From JAHCHG01 sp965214585 (GTDB taxonomy: Bacteria > Acidobacteriota > Blastocatellia > Pyrinomonadales > Pyrinomonadaceae): a stretch of DNA of 64,000 nt. Position numbers and translations under genes: made by a program. Numbering within the stretch: the stretch's first letter is position 1; every line of letters begins with the position of its first letter. Shown piece by piece: positions 17,428 through 25,049 of the stretch. The stretch is from positions 1-64,000 of the forward strand of contig OZ243957.1 of assembly GCA_965214585.1 (NCBI GenBank). Reading direction: 5' to 3'. The notes below the pieces were generated by a model. It was not told where the DNA came from, searched no databases, and worked only from the letters and a program-made list of their open reading frames with translations.

Positions 17428-17604
17428 TTAGCTCCTGAAAAATAGTTTTTATTTACCTTAAAATAGTATGCCAATTATTTGTCGTTTTGTCATTTTATAA
17501 TTTTTAATCGCCGATGTGTTTCTGCATTGTTGAACTTGCCGGTCAGTCGTGCTAATCTTTTTCGGGTATGCTGGGGTGGCGGAATTGGTAGACGCACAGG
17601 ACTT

Positions 17605-18282
17605 AATTTAATTTGAGCATCGGAAGCGAAATCTTCCGTATGAATGAAGTCAAATTCGGTGAAACCTGTCAGATGGCAATACCGAGCTAAGTTTGAGGTT
17701 TTATATTTTTGCCTCGATAAGTTGGAGTTAAAGCGTGACAATTAGGACATAATAGCCTTAAATTTGAAAGTGAATTGTCCAGAGAGTTTCCGTTAATATG
17801 ATCTAATTCTAAGGGAATTGGTTTTTTGAGCCATTTATCTCTTTTACAGTTAGAACATTTTCTATCAAAAACTTTCTCAACAATTAATCTCTTTTTTAAT
17901 TTGTATGAAGTTATACGAATTTCATTATTTAAGTATTTCTTCAAAGGTTTTCTTGCCCCGATTTTCTTCCCTTTATTCCAAAGTTGTCCGGTAAAATGGG
18001 AAATATCCAAATTGAAATGAGTAATCGCTTTTTTCAAAACTTGATAATTTCCTCCGTATGGAGCAACACCAAGTTTTTTCAGAGTTTGAGCAAGCGAAGA
18101 TGATTCTTTAATTGCTTTAATCAACTGTTCTTTGGTGTATTTTTTAAGTTTCATATAGACCTCTTGAAAGTGTAGAGACTAGACGGCTTCTGCCTGACTG
18201 CTATTAATTTAGTAAAAGACAAAGGTATAGTCCAGACCACAAACTGCAAATTTTGCAGGCGGCGAAAGCCGTAGTTGGTAAG
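17605..18282 (+). ncRNA. Group I intron (IC3-like) in the tRNA-Leu anticodon
   Basis: A 678-base intron. The 5' exon end CTT pairs with GAG just inside (P1, giving the splice-site U-G pair), as in the Anabaena tRNA-Leu intron. The core is recognisable: GGCAATACCGAGCTAAG (Q/P4-P6 side), GTAGAGACTAGACGG (R/P7) and AAGGTATAGTCCAGACC (S/P7'), and the final base is the expected G18282. An endonuclease frame on the opposite strand fills the peripheral loop between the Q and R parts, probably P6. Helix assignments are by eye. Confidence 0.92.
17687..18154 (-). CDS. HNH homing endonuclease, encoded antisense to its host intron
   Basis: A 155-residue HNH nuclease lying wholly inside the tRNA-Leu intron but on the opposite strand. 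The HNH/zinc region is clear: CSNCKRDKW, LELDHINGNSLDNSLSNLRLLCPNCHALTPTY, with His-Asn-His and two CxxC pairs intact. The N-terminal ~70 residues (TKEQLIKAIKESSSLAQTLKKLGVAPYGGNYQ) form a helix-turn-helix-like DNA recognition part. It has its own ribosome site (AAGAGGT, about six bases before the ATG), so it must be made from an antisense transcript. Its role would be to cut intron-less tRNA-Leu genes and spread the intron. Confidence 0.88.
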   Translation of the reverse strand: MKLKKYTKEQLIKAIKESSSLAQTLKKLGVAPYGGNYQVLKKAITHFNLDISHFTGQLWNKGKKIGARKPLKKYLNNEIRITSYKLKKRLIVEKVFDRKCSNCKRDKWLKKPIPLELDHINGNSLDNSLSNLRLLCPNCHALTPTYRGKNIKPQT

Positions 18283-18349
18283 AAAATCCTGTGTCCCTTT
18301 GTGGACGTGCGGGTTCGACCCCCGCCCTCAGCATTTTTTTATTTTTTTC

Positions 18350-18378
18350 GCCCTGATTTTTATCAGGGCTTTTTTTTT
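18350..18378 (+). terminator. tRNA-Leu terminator
   Basis: The stem GCCCTGAT/ATCAGGGC (18350-18357 with 18362-18369) is followed by nine T, starting 17 bases after the tRNA end. Confidence 0.85.
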
Positions 18379-18400
18379 AACTTTTTGCAAATCAGGCGGT

Positions 18401-18416
18401 TGGCATAAGTCTTGCG
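18401..18416 (+). promoter_or_regulatory. Sigma-54 promoter
   Basis: TGGCATAAGTCTTGCG matches the -24/-12 consensus TGGCAC-N5-TTGC, with GG and GC at the exact 12-base offset and one change (T for C). The expected start site near 18427 gives a ~28-base leader to ATG 18455. Two better matches precede the secreted proteins at 19325 and 22444. Confidence 0.75.
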
Positions 18417-18454
18417 GTTAGAATTATAGAGTTTCCGTAAAACAGGAAAATTTT

Positions 18455-19054
18455 ATGAATAAATTAAAAATAATATCGCAAATTTTGTGTCTTTTGATCG
18501 CCGGATTTTTTCTGCTTCAAAATGCCGGAGCGCAAAGCAGGCAGGATAGAATTTTGATTCGTGAGGCAGAACGAATCACAAATGACAATTTTAATGTTTT
18601 TACAATTACCACGAACGGCGTGCGAATTTATTCAGTTGAAAAACCGAACAGAAAAATGCTGAATGCGATTGATGACGGTTTAACAGATTTGTTTAGAATT
18701 GCGCGAAAACACAATTATCGAAAGCGTCTGAACTATTCCGATTATACGATTTTTATCGGAAACGCAGACCGCAAACGCAATTTTGATAACAATTATTCGC
18801 CGGATATTGCCGTCGGCGCGGCGCAGTATGCGGGCAGCATCTACGATCAGGGCGGTTTTATATATGCGGCGGGAATAATTCTCAGTTATAAACCGTGCGC
18901 TTTTATTATTGCCGAACACCAAAAAGATTTTCAGCGCGTTTCCGATGTTGTGCGTTACGAAGGCGAGCATCTGGTTTTGTATCACAATGACCGCCGGCTT
19001 TATACCCAAACCGCCGATCACAGCAACGGCGGCGGGCATCCGATCTTGAAATAA
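18455..19054 (+). CDS. Secreted protein of unknown family
   Basis: A 199-residue protein with a signal peptide (MNKLKIISQILCLLIAGFFLLQNAGAQ) and a basic, aromatic mature part. The segment RVSDVVRYEGEHLVLYHNDRRLYTQTADHSNGGGHPIL ends in several histidines. YEGEHLVLYHND faintly recalls metallopeptidase helices but is not a standard HExxH, so I do not assign a function. A sigma-54 promoter lies 39-54 bases upstream, so expression probably depends on an enhancer-binding activator. Confidence 0.7.
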   Translation: MNKLKIISQILCLLIAGFFLLQNAGAQSRQDRILIREAERITNDNFNVFTITTNGVRIYSVEKPNRKMLNAIDDGLTDLFRIARKHNYRKRLNYSDYTIFIGNADRKRNFDNNYSPDIAVGAAQYAGSIYDQGGFIYAAGIILSYKPCAFIIAEHQKDFQRVSDVVRYEGEHLVLYHNDRRLYTQTADHSNGGGHPILK

Positions 19055-19254
19055 TTTTGCTTTGAAAATTCTTTGATAACTGATTGGGTAAAGCCGGACA
19101 ATTTATTTCGTTTACCTTTTACCCGATTTCGTATAGAGCGTGAACTATTTTGTAACCGTAAATTTGTGGACAAATCCACCGCCTTCCGTGTAAAATGCTT
19201 TGAAACTGCGCTTTTTCGGCGTTTTACTTAAATTTTTCTTATTTTTTTAATTTA

Positions 19255-19270
19255 TGGCACAAGCATTGCC
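19255..19270 (+). promoter_or_regulatory. Sigma-54 promoter
   Basis: TGGCACAAGCATTGCC fits the sigma-54 consensus TGGCAC-N5-TTGC completely. The start site would be near 19281, about 44 bases before ATG 19325. The 16 bases are identical to the promoter at 22360-22375. Confidence 0.85.
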
Positions 19271-19324
19271 ATTATACTTCGTGGATGACTTGTTTGATAA
19301 AATCCGCGAAGATGGAGGTTAGAT

Positions 19325-19951
19325 ATGAACTTATTTTGGCGAATTTCGACCAAATTCTTCGCGTTTTTTATTTTGATCTTTGCAAATTTCATTTTCATAA
19401 ATGCTCAAGAACCGGATTCGAGAAGCATCTACGAACTTCCGGCGGGAACTAAAATTTTCGTTCGGATGGATAACGAAATAAATTCCAAAGTTTCCGGCAA
19501 AGACGATACTTTTACGGCGGAGATTTCAAAACCCGTAATTGTCAGAAACTTCGTCGTCGTGCCAATCGGAACTGTTATTGAAGGACGCGTGATAAAAGCA
19601 AACCGTGCGGCTTCCGGCGGAAAAGACGGAAATTTGTCAATTTCCTTTGAAACGATGCGTTTTAGAAACGGAGTCAAAAGAGAAATCGCCGGAATTTTGA
19701 CAAATCAGCTAAAAGCCGAATCTTCAAGCACTTCAAAGATTCTGGCAATCGTCGGAGGAACGGCACTCGGCGGAATTATCGGCGCGGTTTCAAAAGCCGA
19801 CAACGGAGCATTGATCGGCGCGGGACTCGGCGCGGGCGCAGGCGCGGGCGTTGCATTTTTGCAAAAAGGCAGAGATGTCCGCATCAAAGCCGATGAAGAA
19901 TTTGAAATAGAACTGACAAAGGACGTTACTTTGCCAGTTCCTGACAACTAA
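19325..19951 (+). CDS. Secreted glycine-zipper protein
   Basis: A 208-residue exported protein. A signal peptide (FFAFFILIFANFIFINAQ) is followed by a beta-rich domain starting YELPAGTKIFVRMDNEINSKVSG and continuing VVVPIGTVIEGRV, the style of TrbI/conjugal-type 'capsule' barrels. A glycine-zipper hydrophobic segment follows (ILAIVGGTALGGIIGAVSK...ALIGAGLGAGAGAGVAFL), then a short tail. Glycine zippers commonly insert in or associate with the outer membrane. The function is unknown. A strong ribosome site (GGAGG) and a perfect sigma-54 promoter precede it. Confidence 0.75.
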   Translation: MNLFWRISTKFFAFFILIFANFIFINAQEPDSRSIYELPAGTKIFVRMDNEINSKVSGKDDTFTAEISKPVIVRNFVVVPIGTVIEGRVIKANRAASGGKDGNLSISFETMRFRNGVKREIAGILTNQLKAESSSTSKILAIVGGTALGGIIGAVSKADNGALIGAGLGAGAGAGVAFLQKGRDVRIKADEEFEIELTKDVTLPVPDN

Positions 19952-20003
19952 AAAATTTTACAAGTTTGGTCGTTGGCGAGAAAAACTGTTTACGACCATT
20001 ATA

Positions 20004-20044
20004 AGAAGCCCGACGTGAAGGGGAGAGCGCGTCGGGTTTCTTTA
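20004..20044 (+). terminator. Terminator-like hairpin
   Basis: AGAAGCCCGACG pairs with CGTCGGGTTTCT and is followed by a T-rich stretch, 53 bases after the glycine-zipper gene. Confidence 0.7.
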
Positions 20045-20249
20045 TGTTTTCTAATAAACAATTTTTTAGTTTTTTACAGCATATTTTTATATACGATGTG
20101 CCATATACATATTTTAGATAGAAATCTTATAGAAAGTTGATAAATCGCGCTAGTAAATCCAAACTCAGATTTCTCAAAATAAAATAATTTGAGGTTGATA
20201 AGCAACAAAATAAGAATCTGCCAAGCAGATGAGTAAAATCAGGTATAAT

Positions 20250-20308
20250 GCAGAAGCCCGCACAAAGTAAGGGCGCAAAGAACACACTTACTTTGTGCGT
20301 GTTTCTGC
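20250..20308. repeat. Short palindrome related to the 139-334 element
   Basis: The arms CGCACAAAGTAAG (20259-20271) and CTTACTTTGTGCG (20287-20299) are exact complements, with outer GCAGAA/TTCTGC. The right end (ACACACTTACTTTGTGCGTG then TTTCTGCA) resembles the right end of the element at 139-334. It is the only structure I see in the 421-base gap 20045-20465. Confidence 0.65.
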
Positions 20309-20465
20309 ACTCGGATTATCTTTCAAACATATTACGACTTGCTTAAATTAAGTTTCTGAAATAACTTTTGATATTTTAGAAAACTTTATACGGTTCTTGA
20401 ATCCAAACCAATTAATTTGTTATTTTATTGAAAAACAATCAATTTCTTCTTTTAGTAATAGTGTT

Positions 20466-20717
20466 ATGAGCGACAGCAATACAACTTTAGAACAATTATC
20501 CGACAGAGAACTTTTGATTAATTCAGCCGAAAAACTTGAAAGTTTAGAGCAGTCAACAAACGCTCAACTAGAAGCTATCCGGCGCGGAATTGTTGATAAC
20601 AGCGCGGCGTTTGACCGAATGGAAGCAAAGATTTTACTGCTTCGCGCCGATGTCAAGGATTTAACCGAAGAAGTTCACCAAATGCGTATAAAGGAAAGTT
20701 TAGTTTTGGAAAAATAA
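20466..20717 (+). CDS. Small coiled-coil protein, unknown function
   Basis: An 83-residue protein from ATG 20466 (MSDSNTTLEQLSDREL). Almost the whole length is predicted helix with heptad spacing (LEQLSDRELLINSAEKLESLEQSTNAQLEAIRRGIVDNSAAFDRMEAKILLLRADVKDLTEEVHQM), so a coiled-coil oligomer is likely. A longer frame begins at 20397, but that segment looks unlike protein. No clear ribosome site precedes either start, which lowers confidence. No family recognised. Confidence 0.45.
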   Translation: MSDSNTTLEQLSDRELLINSAEKLESLEQSTNAQLEAIRRGIVDNSAAFDRMEAKILLLRADVKDLTEEVHQMRIKESLVLEK

Positions 20718-20875
20718 TCATTTTCATAAATGTTTTCTTACAAATTCTTAAATCAAAAACTTTAAGTGTTCCAGTCAGCGGCATTATGACGCTTTAAGCA
20801 AAGATTTCTCAATTGCATTTCACTCCGCAATAATTTTTCTCATTTTTATATCTGCTCTAATCTCGACTTATCCGA

Positions 20876-20910
20876 ATCAAAAATCAAAGACCAAAAACCA
20901 AAGACCTATT
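20876..20910. repeat. 7-base tandem array
   Basis: Four exact-period units (consensus AYCAAAR) run from 20876 to 20903, with a fifth partial unit, in the gap upstream of mdh. The sequence is the complement of the array type at 10591-10653. Confidence 0.8.
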
Positions 20911-21007
20911 TTCTCACTTTTGCCGTTTGCCGATATGTATGACAAAATATCGTTCTAAAGCAGTATTTTTTAGAAAATCATTTTAAACAGGAAGGTATTT
21001 TTTATTT

Positions 21008-21940
21008 ATGGCTAGACGTAACAAAATTACGGTGGTTGGCGCGGGAAATGTCGGCGCGACTGCCGCGCATTGGATTGCAAGCAAAGAGTTGGCGGATGTC
21101 GTATTGGTTGATATTGTCGAAGGAACGCCGCAGGGCAAGGCTTTGGATTTGGCGCAAGCCGCGCCGATTGACGGGTTTGACGTGAAACTCGTCGGCGCAA
21201 ATTCTTATGAGGATACGAAAGATTCGGACGTTGTGATAATCACGGCGGGACTTCCCAGAAAACCGGGAATGAGCCGCGACGATCTTTTGAAAACGAACGC
21301 CGATATTGTCGGGAAGGTGACGGACGAAGTTGTAAAACATTCGCCGGATGCTTTTTTGATAATCGTTTCAAATCCTTTGGACGCGATGGCGCAGGTCGCT
21401 TTTAAGCGTTCCGGTTTTCCGAAAAACCGCGTGATGGGAATGGCTGGCGTTTTGGATTCGGCGCGAATGCGCTGTTTTTTGGCGGACGCGCTCGACGTTT
21501 CGGTTGAAAACGTGACGGCTTTCGTTCTCGGCGGACACGGCGATACGATGGTGCCTCTGCCGCGTTATTCGACCTGCGCGGGAATTCCGGTAACGGAACT
21601 TTTGCCCGAAGACCAAATAAACGACATTATCAAACGAACTGCCGGCGGCGGCGCGGAAATCGTCGGACTTCTGAAAACGGGTTCGGCGTTTTACGCTCCT
21701 TCGCTTGGCGCGGTTGAAATGGCGGAAGCGATTTTGAAGGACAAAAAGAAAATTCTGCCGTGCGCCGTTTATCTCGAAGGCGAATACGGAATCAACAATT
21801 TGTTTGTCGGCGTTCCGGTCAAACTCGGCAAAAACGGCGTTGAGCAGATTATCGAAATCAGTTTAAAGGCGGACGAGCGTGCGGCTCTGCAAAAAAGCGC
21901 GAGTTCGGTTCAGGAACTGATTGACGTTCTCGGCATTTAA
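21008..21940 (+). CDS. mdh: Malate dehydrogenase
   Basis: NAD-dependent malate dehydrogenase, which oxidises malate to oxaloacetate in the TCA cycle. The 310-residue length fits the LDH-like, tetrameric bacterial type. It has the Rossmann glycine motif GAGNVGATAAHW at residues ~11-22, acidic residue 35 (VDIVEG) favouring NAD, substrate loop arginines in AGLPRKPGMSRDDLL, and the catalytic His177 in LGGHGDTMVP. Arginine rather than glutamine in the PRKPGM loop distinguishes it from lactate dehydrogenase. It is monocistronic, with a terminator at 21961-21994. Confidence 0.95.
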   Translation: MARRNKITVVGAGNVGATAAHWIASKELADVVLVDIVEGTPQGKALDLAQAAPIDGFDVKLVGANSYEDTKDSDVVIITAGLPRKPGMSRDDLLKTNADIVGKVTDEVVKHSPDAFLIIVSNPLDAMAQVAFKRSGFPKNRVMGMAGVLDSARMRCFLADALDVSVENVTAFVLGGHGDTMVPLPRYSTCAGIPVTELLPEDQINDIIKRTAGGGAEIVGLLKTGSAFYAPSLGAVEMAEAILKDKKKILPCAVYLEGEYGINNLFVGVPVKLGKNGVEQIIEISLKADERAALQKSASSVQELIDVLGI

Positions 21941-21960
21941 ATTTGCACAAAGTTAATTTC

Positions 21961-21994
21961 AAAGGGAAAGTCATTCAGGCTTTCCCTTTTTCGT
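21961..21994 (+). terminator. mdh terminator
   Basis: The stem AAAGGGAAAG/CTTTCCCTTT with a nine-base loop, ending in T residues, begins 20 bases after the mdh stop. Confidence 0.8.
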
Positions 21995-22004
21995 TTTTTG
22001 GTAT

Positions 22005-22085
22005 CAGTTTGCAGGCGCGGCGATGCTTCTGATTGAAACGAATCCGAATCTGACACCGAATCTGATAAAGGCGATTTTAAGGTAA
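22005..22085 (+). pseudogene. C-terminal scrap of a subtilase gene
   Basis: Reading from 22011, the bases encode AGAAMLLIETNPNLTPNLIK followed by AILR and a stop at 22083. This resembles the region just after the active-site serine in the full subtilase 2.3 kb downstream (AGAAALLFQVNPNLTPGMIK). No start or catalytic motif precedes it; the mdh terminator adjoins directly. It retains a strong terminator of its own (22108-22149). It looks like what is left of a second subtilase gene. Confidence 0.7.
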
Positions 22086-22107
22086 TAAATTAAATTTTTA
22101 TCGCACT

Positions 22108-22149
22108 AAGAAGTCCGAACTCGCCGAGTTCGGACTTCTTTCTTTTTGG
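22108..22149 (+). terminator. Strong intrinsic terminator after the subtilase scrap
   Basis: AAGAAGTCCGAACTCG is followed, after one base, by its exact complement and then TCTTTTT. It no longer follows an intact gene. The remaining ~200 bases to the next promoter contain nothing I recognise except a TGAATGA-T-TCATTCA dyad at 22269-22283. Confidence 0.8.
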
Positions 22150-22359
22150 AGTTTGTTATAAAAATCGAAAAAAGAGTATCGCTCCTTTTTCAAGTGCCGC
22201 GAATGCCGGCGAGATGTCGGCATTGCGCCTTTAAAACAGACTTTTTGCAGGTTAAAAATTATTCATCTTGAATGATTCATTCATTCAATTTGACCGATTG
22301 AAACTTGTCGAAACTATTGTCAAACAAGTTAAGTCTAATTAACACATCATTTACCTTAT

Positions 22360-22375
22360 TGGCACAAGCATTGCC
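22360..22375 (+). promoter_or_regulatory. Sigma-54 promoter of the subtilase gene
   Basis: TGGCACAAGCATTGCC has full consensus -24 and -12 elements with correct spacing and is identical over 16 bases to the site at 19255-19270. The predicted start is near 22386, about 58 bases before the ATG. Confidence 0.85.
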
Positions 22376-22443
22376 AAATATATTGCGGCGACAGTTATAA
22401 ATAACCGTCAAAGCAAGTTTTAGAAGAAACAAATAAAGAAATA

Positions 22444-25017
22444 ATGATGAACACTAAAAAATACAACTTTTTCACAAAATTATTTTCGCTGCTCGTATTG
22501 AGTGCGTTGATGTTTACGAATGTTTTTGCAATGCAGGTTTTTGCCCAATCTGCCGTGCAGACATCGAGCAAGCGTAACGGCTTTACGACTGATCTGACTC
22601 AGCTTGCCCGCGAAGGTAAAATCAGTTCAAAGATCAACCTCGAATATGACGTAGATCGTCTGGTCAAAATTCTGGCGAGCGATGCAAAATACCAGCCGGT
22701 TCTTTTGGATGCGTTTGGCGATAAACAGGAATTGGTCGTTGAAATACTTGCCAAGCGAATTGCTGCCGGCAATGTTCCGGCGAAACTGCAAAATACGCGC
22801 GTTCTGAAACTGGAACTCGATACGTTATTTTCAAGTGCCGAAAATAATTCGCAAATGATCTCGGACATCGTTTCGGAACTTGGCGGAAAAGACAAGAACA
22901 TCATTTTATTTGTTGACGAACTCACAAATTTTGTCGGCAAATCGCAGATAAACGACGTGCTGACGAACGCGCTCTTAAAAGGAAATCTGAGAATTATCGG
23001 CGGCAGCATTAAAGCCGCTTATATGCAGAATATCGAAAAAGATCAGATAATTTCGGGTTTGTTTCAAACAATCGAGATTGGAAACGGTTTTGATAATGCG
23101 GCGGATGAAAACGCACGCAATCTGAATAACGAAAATTTTCGCGGCGATAATGTTTCAGCCGATCTGCGCGAAATGATGGCGAATAATGACGGCAGCAAAC
23201 GCGCCGACGTAATTATTCAAGCGAAAGATGCCGATAATCAAACGCTTCGCCAAATTTTGGCAAGCAACGGCGTTCGCATCCAAGACCGAATCGGCGGCAC
23301 GGATACTTTGATTGTCAATCTTCCCGTGAGCGCGATTGAAGAAATCGCTCAAAGCGGAATCGTCAACTATATGTCGCCGGACAGACCGATGCTCAAACTC
23401 GGTCATCTTGAAGATTCAATCGGCACGAATTTGGTTCGCACGCAGCCTGCAACTTTAACGCGCCCCGCTTATTCGCTGGAAGGAACAGGAATCGGAATCG
23501 CCATTGTTGATTCGGGAATGGCGGAAAATCACAAAGCATTCAGAAATGGCGGAAATAAGAGCCGCGTTGTTTTCAGCAAGAATTTTGTAGCGACGGAAAA
23601 CTCTACCGATGACGATTACGGACACGGAACGCACGTTGCGGGAATCGCCGCCGGAAATTCCAATAAAAATAACGGCGCGTATCGCGGAATCGCTCCCGAT
23701 GCAAATATTATTAACCTGAAAGTTCTGGACGGCGAAGGCAGAGGAAAAGCGTCGTGGCTGCTCAATTCGATGCAGTGGCTGCTTGAAAATCACAAGCAAT
23801 ACAACATCCGCGTCGTAAATATGAGCCTCGGCGGTGCGGCGATTGATACATACACAAATGATCCGGTGTGCCGCAAAGTTCAGCAATTGACCGCAGCCGG
23901 AATGCTGGTCGTTGCCGCCGCCGGAAACGAAGGCAAAAATTCTTCGGGACAAAAACTTTACGGTCATATACATTCGCCGGGAAATGATCCTTCGGCTTTG
24001 ACTGTCGGCGCGGTCAACACGAAACAGACCAATTCGCGCAGCGATGATTTGTTGGCGACGTTCAGTTCACGCGGTCCGACGCGCAGTTTCTATGTGGACG
24101 AAAGCGGACGCAGAATTCACGACAACGCGTTGAAGCCCGATATGGTCGCGCCGGGAAACAGCATCGTTTCGGCAAAAGCAAAATCGTCAAGCTATCTCGT
24201 TACGCGCTATCCGGGTTTGTCTGACGCTGCGTTAAATTCAACAACTTCCGATGACAGCTTGATGTATATGAGTGGAACTTCGATGGCAACTCCGGTTGTT
24301 GCGGGCGCGGCGGCTCTCTTGTTTCAAGTAAATCCGAATCTTACGCCCGGAATGATCAAGATGATTCTCGAATATACTTCGCAGCCTTTAGCCGGATACA
24401 ATTCCTTTGAACAAGGCGCGGGCGCATTGAATCTCGAAGGCGCGGTGCGGCTGGCAAAATCTTATAAAACCGCCGTTGATTTTAATACGGCAGGCGTTTC
24501 CGGGATGAGTCTGCTTGATGTCGGACAAAGTTTTCCGACCACGCAAACGACAATCGGTGGAACGACTTTTAGCTGGTCGCAGGTTATTATCACCAATCAC
24601 GCTTATCTGAAAGGTCGGGGAATTGCCGACACTTTCCAGAATGTTTATAAAAACAATATGTGGTTTGAAAAAGGAATTGCACACGATGCCGATTATAAAT
24701 ATATTCTGAACAGCAATTTCAATGCCTCGTCAAACATAGTTTTAACGCCCAAAGCCGTTATCAGCAACGGTTCATCTCTGGGCGGCGGTTCGGTTTTATT
24801 TGCATTCGGCGTTTTACTCAGCGACGGCGTTTTGGTCAGCGACGGCGTTCTGGTTTCCGACGGCGTTTTAATCAGCGACGGTGTTCTGATTTCCGACGGC
24901 GTTTTAGTCAGCGACGGCGTTCTGGTTTCCGACGGCGTTTTGGTCAGCGACGGCGTTCTGGTCAGCGACAGCACGATCTCACAAGCAAGCACGGCAACAA
25001 TCCACGGCGATGATTAA
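22444..25017 (+). CDS. Secreted S8-family subtilisin-like serine peptidase with SDGVLV repeats
   Basis: An 857-residue exported protease. It has a signal peptide (residues ~10-38), a ~300-residue N-terminal part including an inhibitor-like propeptide region (RADVIIQAKDADNQTLRQILASNG), then the S8 catalytic domain with Asp356 in IAIVDSGM, His394 in GHGTHVAG and Ser613 in SGTSMATPVVAGAAALL. The C terminus ends in eight tandem SDGVL(V/I) hexapeptides (bases 24820-24963), a feature I associate with acidobacterial subtilases whose role is unknown. Transcription should depend on sigma-54 (22360-22375). It is followed 32 bases later by the GNAT gene. Confidence 0.93.
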   Translation: MMNTKKYNFFTKLFSLLVLSALMFTNVFAMQVFAQSAVQTSSKRNGFTTDLTQLAREGKISSKINLEYDVDRLVKILASDAKYQPVLLDAFGDKQELVVEILAKRIAAGNVPAKLQNTRVLKLELDTLFSSAENNSQMISDIVSELGGKDKNIILFVDELTNFVGKSQINDVLTNALLKGNLRIIGGSIKAAYMQNIEKDQIISGLFQTIEIGNGFDNAADENARNLNNENFRGDNVSADLREMMANNDGSKRADVIIQAKDADNQTLRQILASNGVRIQDRIGGTDTLIVNLPVSAIEEIAQSGIVNYMSPDRPMLKLGHLEDSIGTNLVRTQPATLTRPAYSLEGTGIGIAIVDSGMAENHKAFRNGGNKSRVVFSKNFVATENSTDDDYGHGTHVAGIAAGNSNKNNGAYRGIAPDANIINLKVLDGEGRGKASWLLNSMQWLLENHKQYNIRVVNMSLGGAAIDTYTNDPVCRKVQQLTAAGMLVVAAAGNEGKNSSGQKLYGHIHSPGNDPSALTVGAVNTKQTNSRSDDLLATFSSRGPTRSFYVDESGRRIHDNALKPDMVAPGNSIVSAKAKSSSYLVTRYPGLSDAALNSTTSDDSLMYMSGTSMATPVVAGAAALLFQVNPNLTPGMIKMILEYTSQPLAGYNSFEQGAGALNLEGAVRLAKSYKTAVDFNTAGVSGMSLLDVGQSFPTTQTTIGGTTFSWSQVIITNHAYLKGRGIADTFQNVYKNNMWFEKGIAHDADYKYILNSNFNASSNIVLTPKAVISNGSSLGGGSVLFAFGVLLSDGVLVSDGVLVSDGVLISDGVLISDGVLVSDGVLVSDGVLVSDGVLVSDSTISQASTATIHGDD
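24820..24963 (+). repeat. Eight in-frame 18-base repeats encoding SDGVL(V/I)
   Basis: Eight consecutive 18-base units encode SDGVLV or SDGVLI. Codon use alternates between units (serine AGC or TCC, leucine TTG/TTA or CTG), giving a secondary 36-base period. This suggests expansion by duplication of a two-unit block. Confidence 0.92.
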
Positions 25018-25049
25018 TTTATTTGTAAATTATTAAGGAGAATATCAAT

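Larger units (their letters stand above)
17570..18333 (+). tRNA. tRNA-Leu (anticodon UAA) interrupted by a group I intron
   Basis: Exon 1 (17570-17604) and exon 2 (18283-18333) join into an 86-base leucine tRNA. The acceptor stem GCTGGGG pairs with CCTCAGC (one G-U), discriminator A18333. The D-arm reads GGCGGAATTGGTAGACGC, the anticodon stem CAGGA/TCCTG, and the T-arm GCGGG TTCGACC CCCGC. The variable arm is long (GTCC...GGAC), as expected for leucine. The intron interrupts the anticodon between U34 (17604) and A35 (18283), the same site as in cyanobacterial and plastid tRNA-Leu(UAA). CCA is not encoded. Confidence 0.95.

Noticed and set aside
22269..22283. TGAATGA-T-TCATTCA dyad upstream of the subtilase, looks like a third FadR site
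   Set aside because: The half-sites match but are one base apart instead of four, so a FadR-type dimer would not fit; it is probably chance in AT-rich sequence.
24820..24963. Regular repeat that could be taken for a CRISPR array
   Set aside because: The 18-base units are contiguous with no spacers and stay in the protease reading frame.
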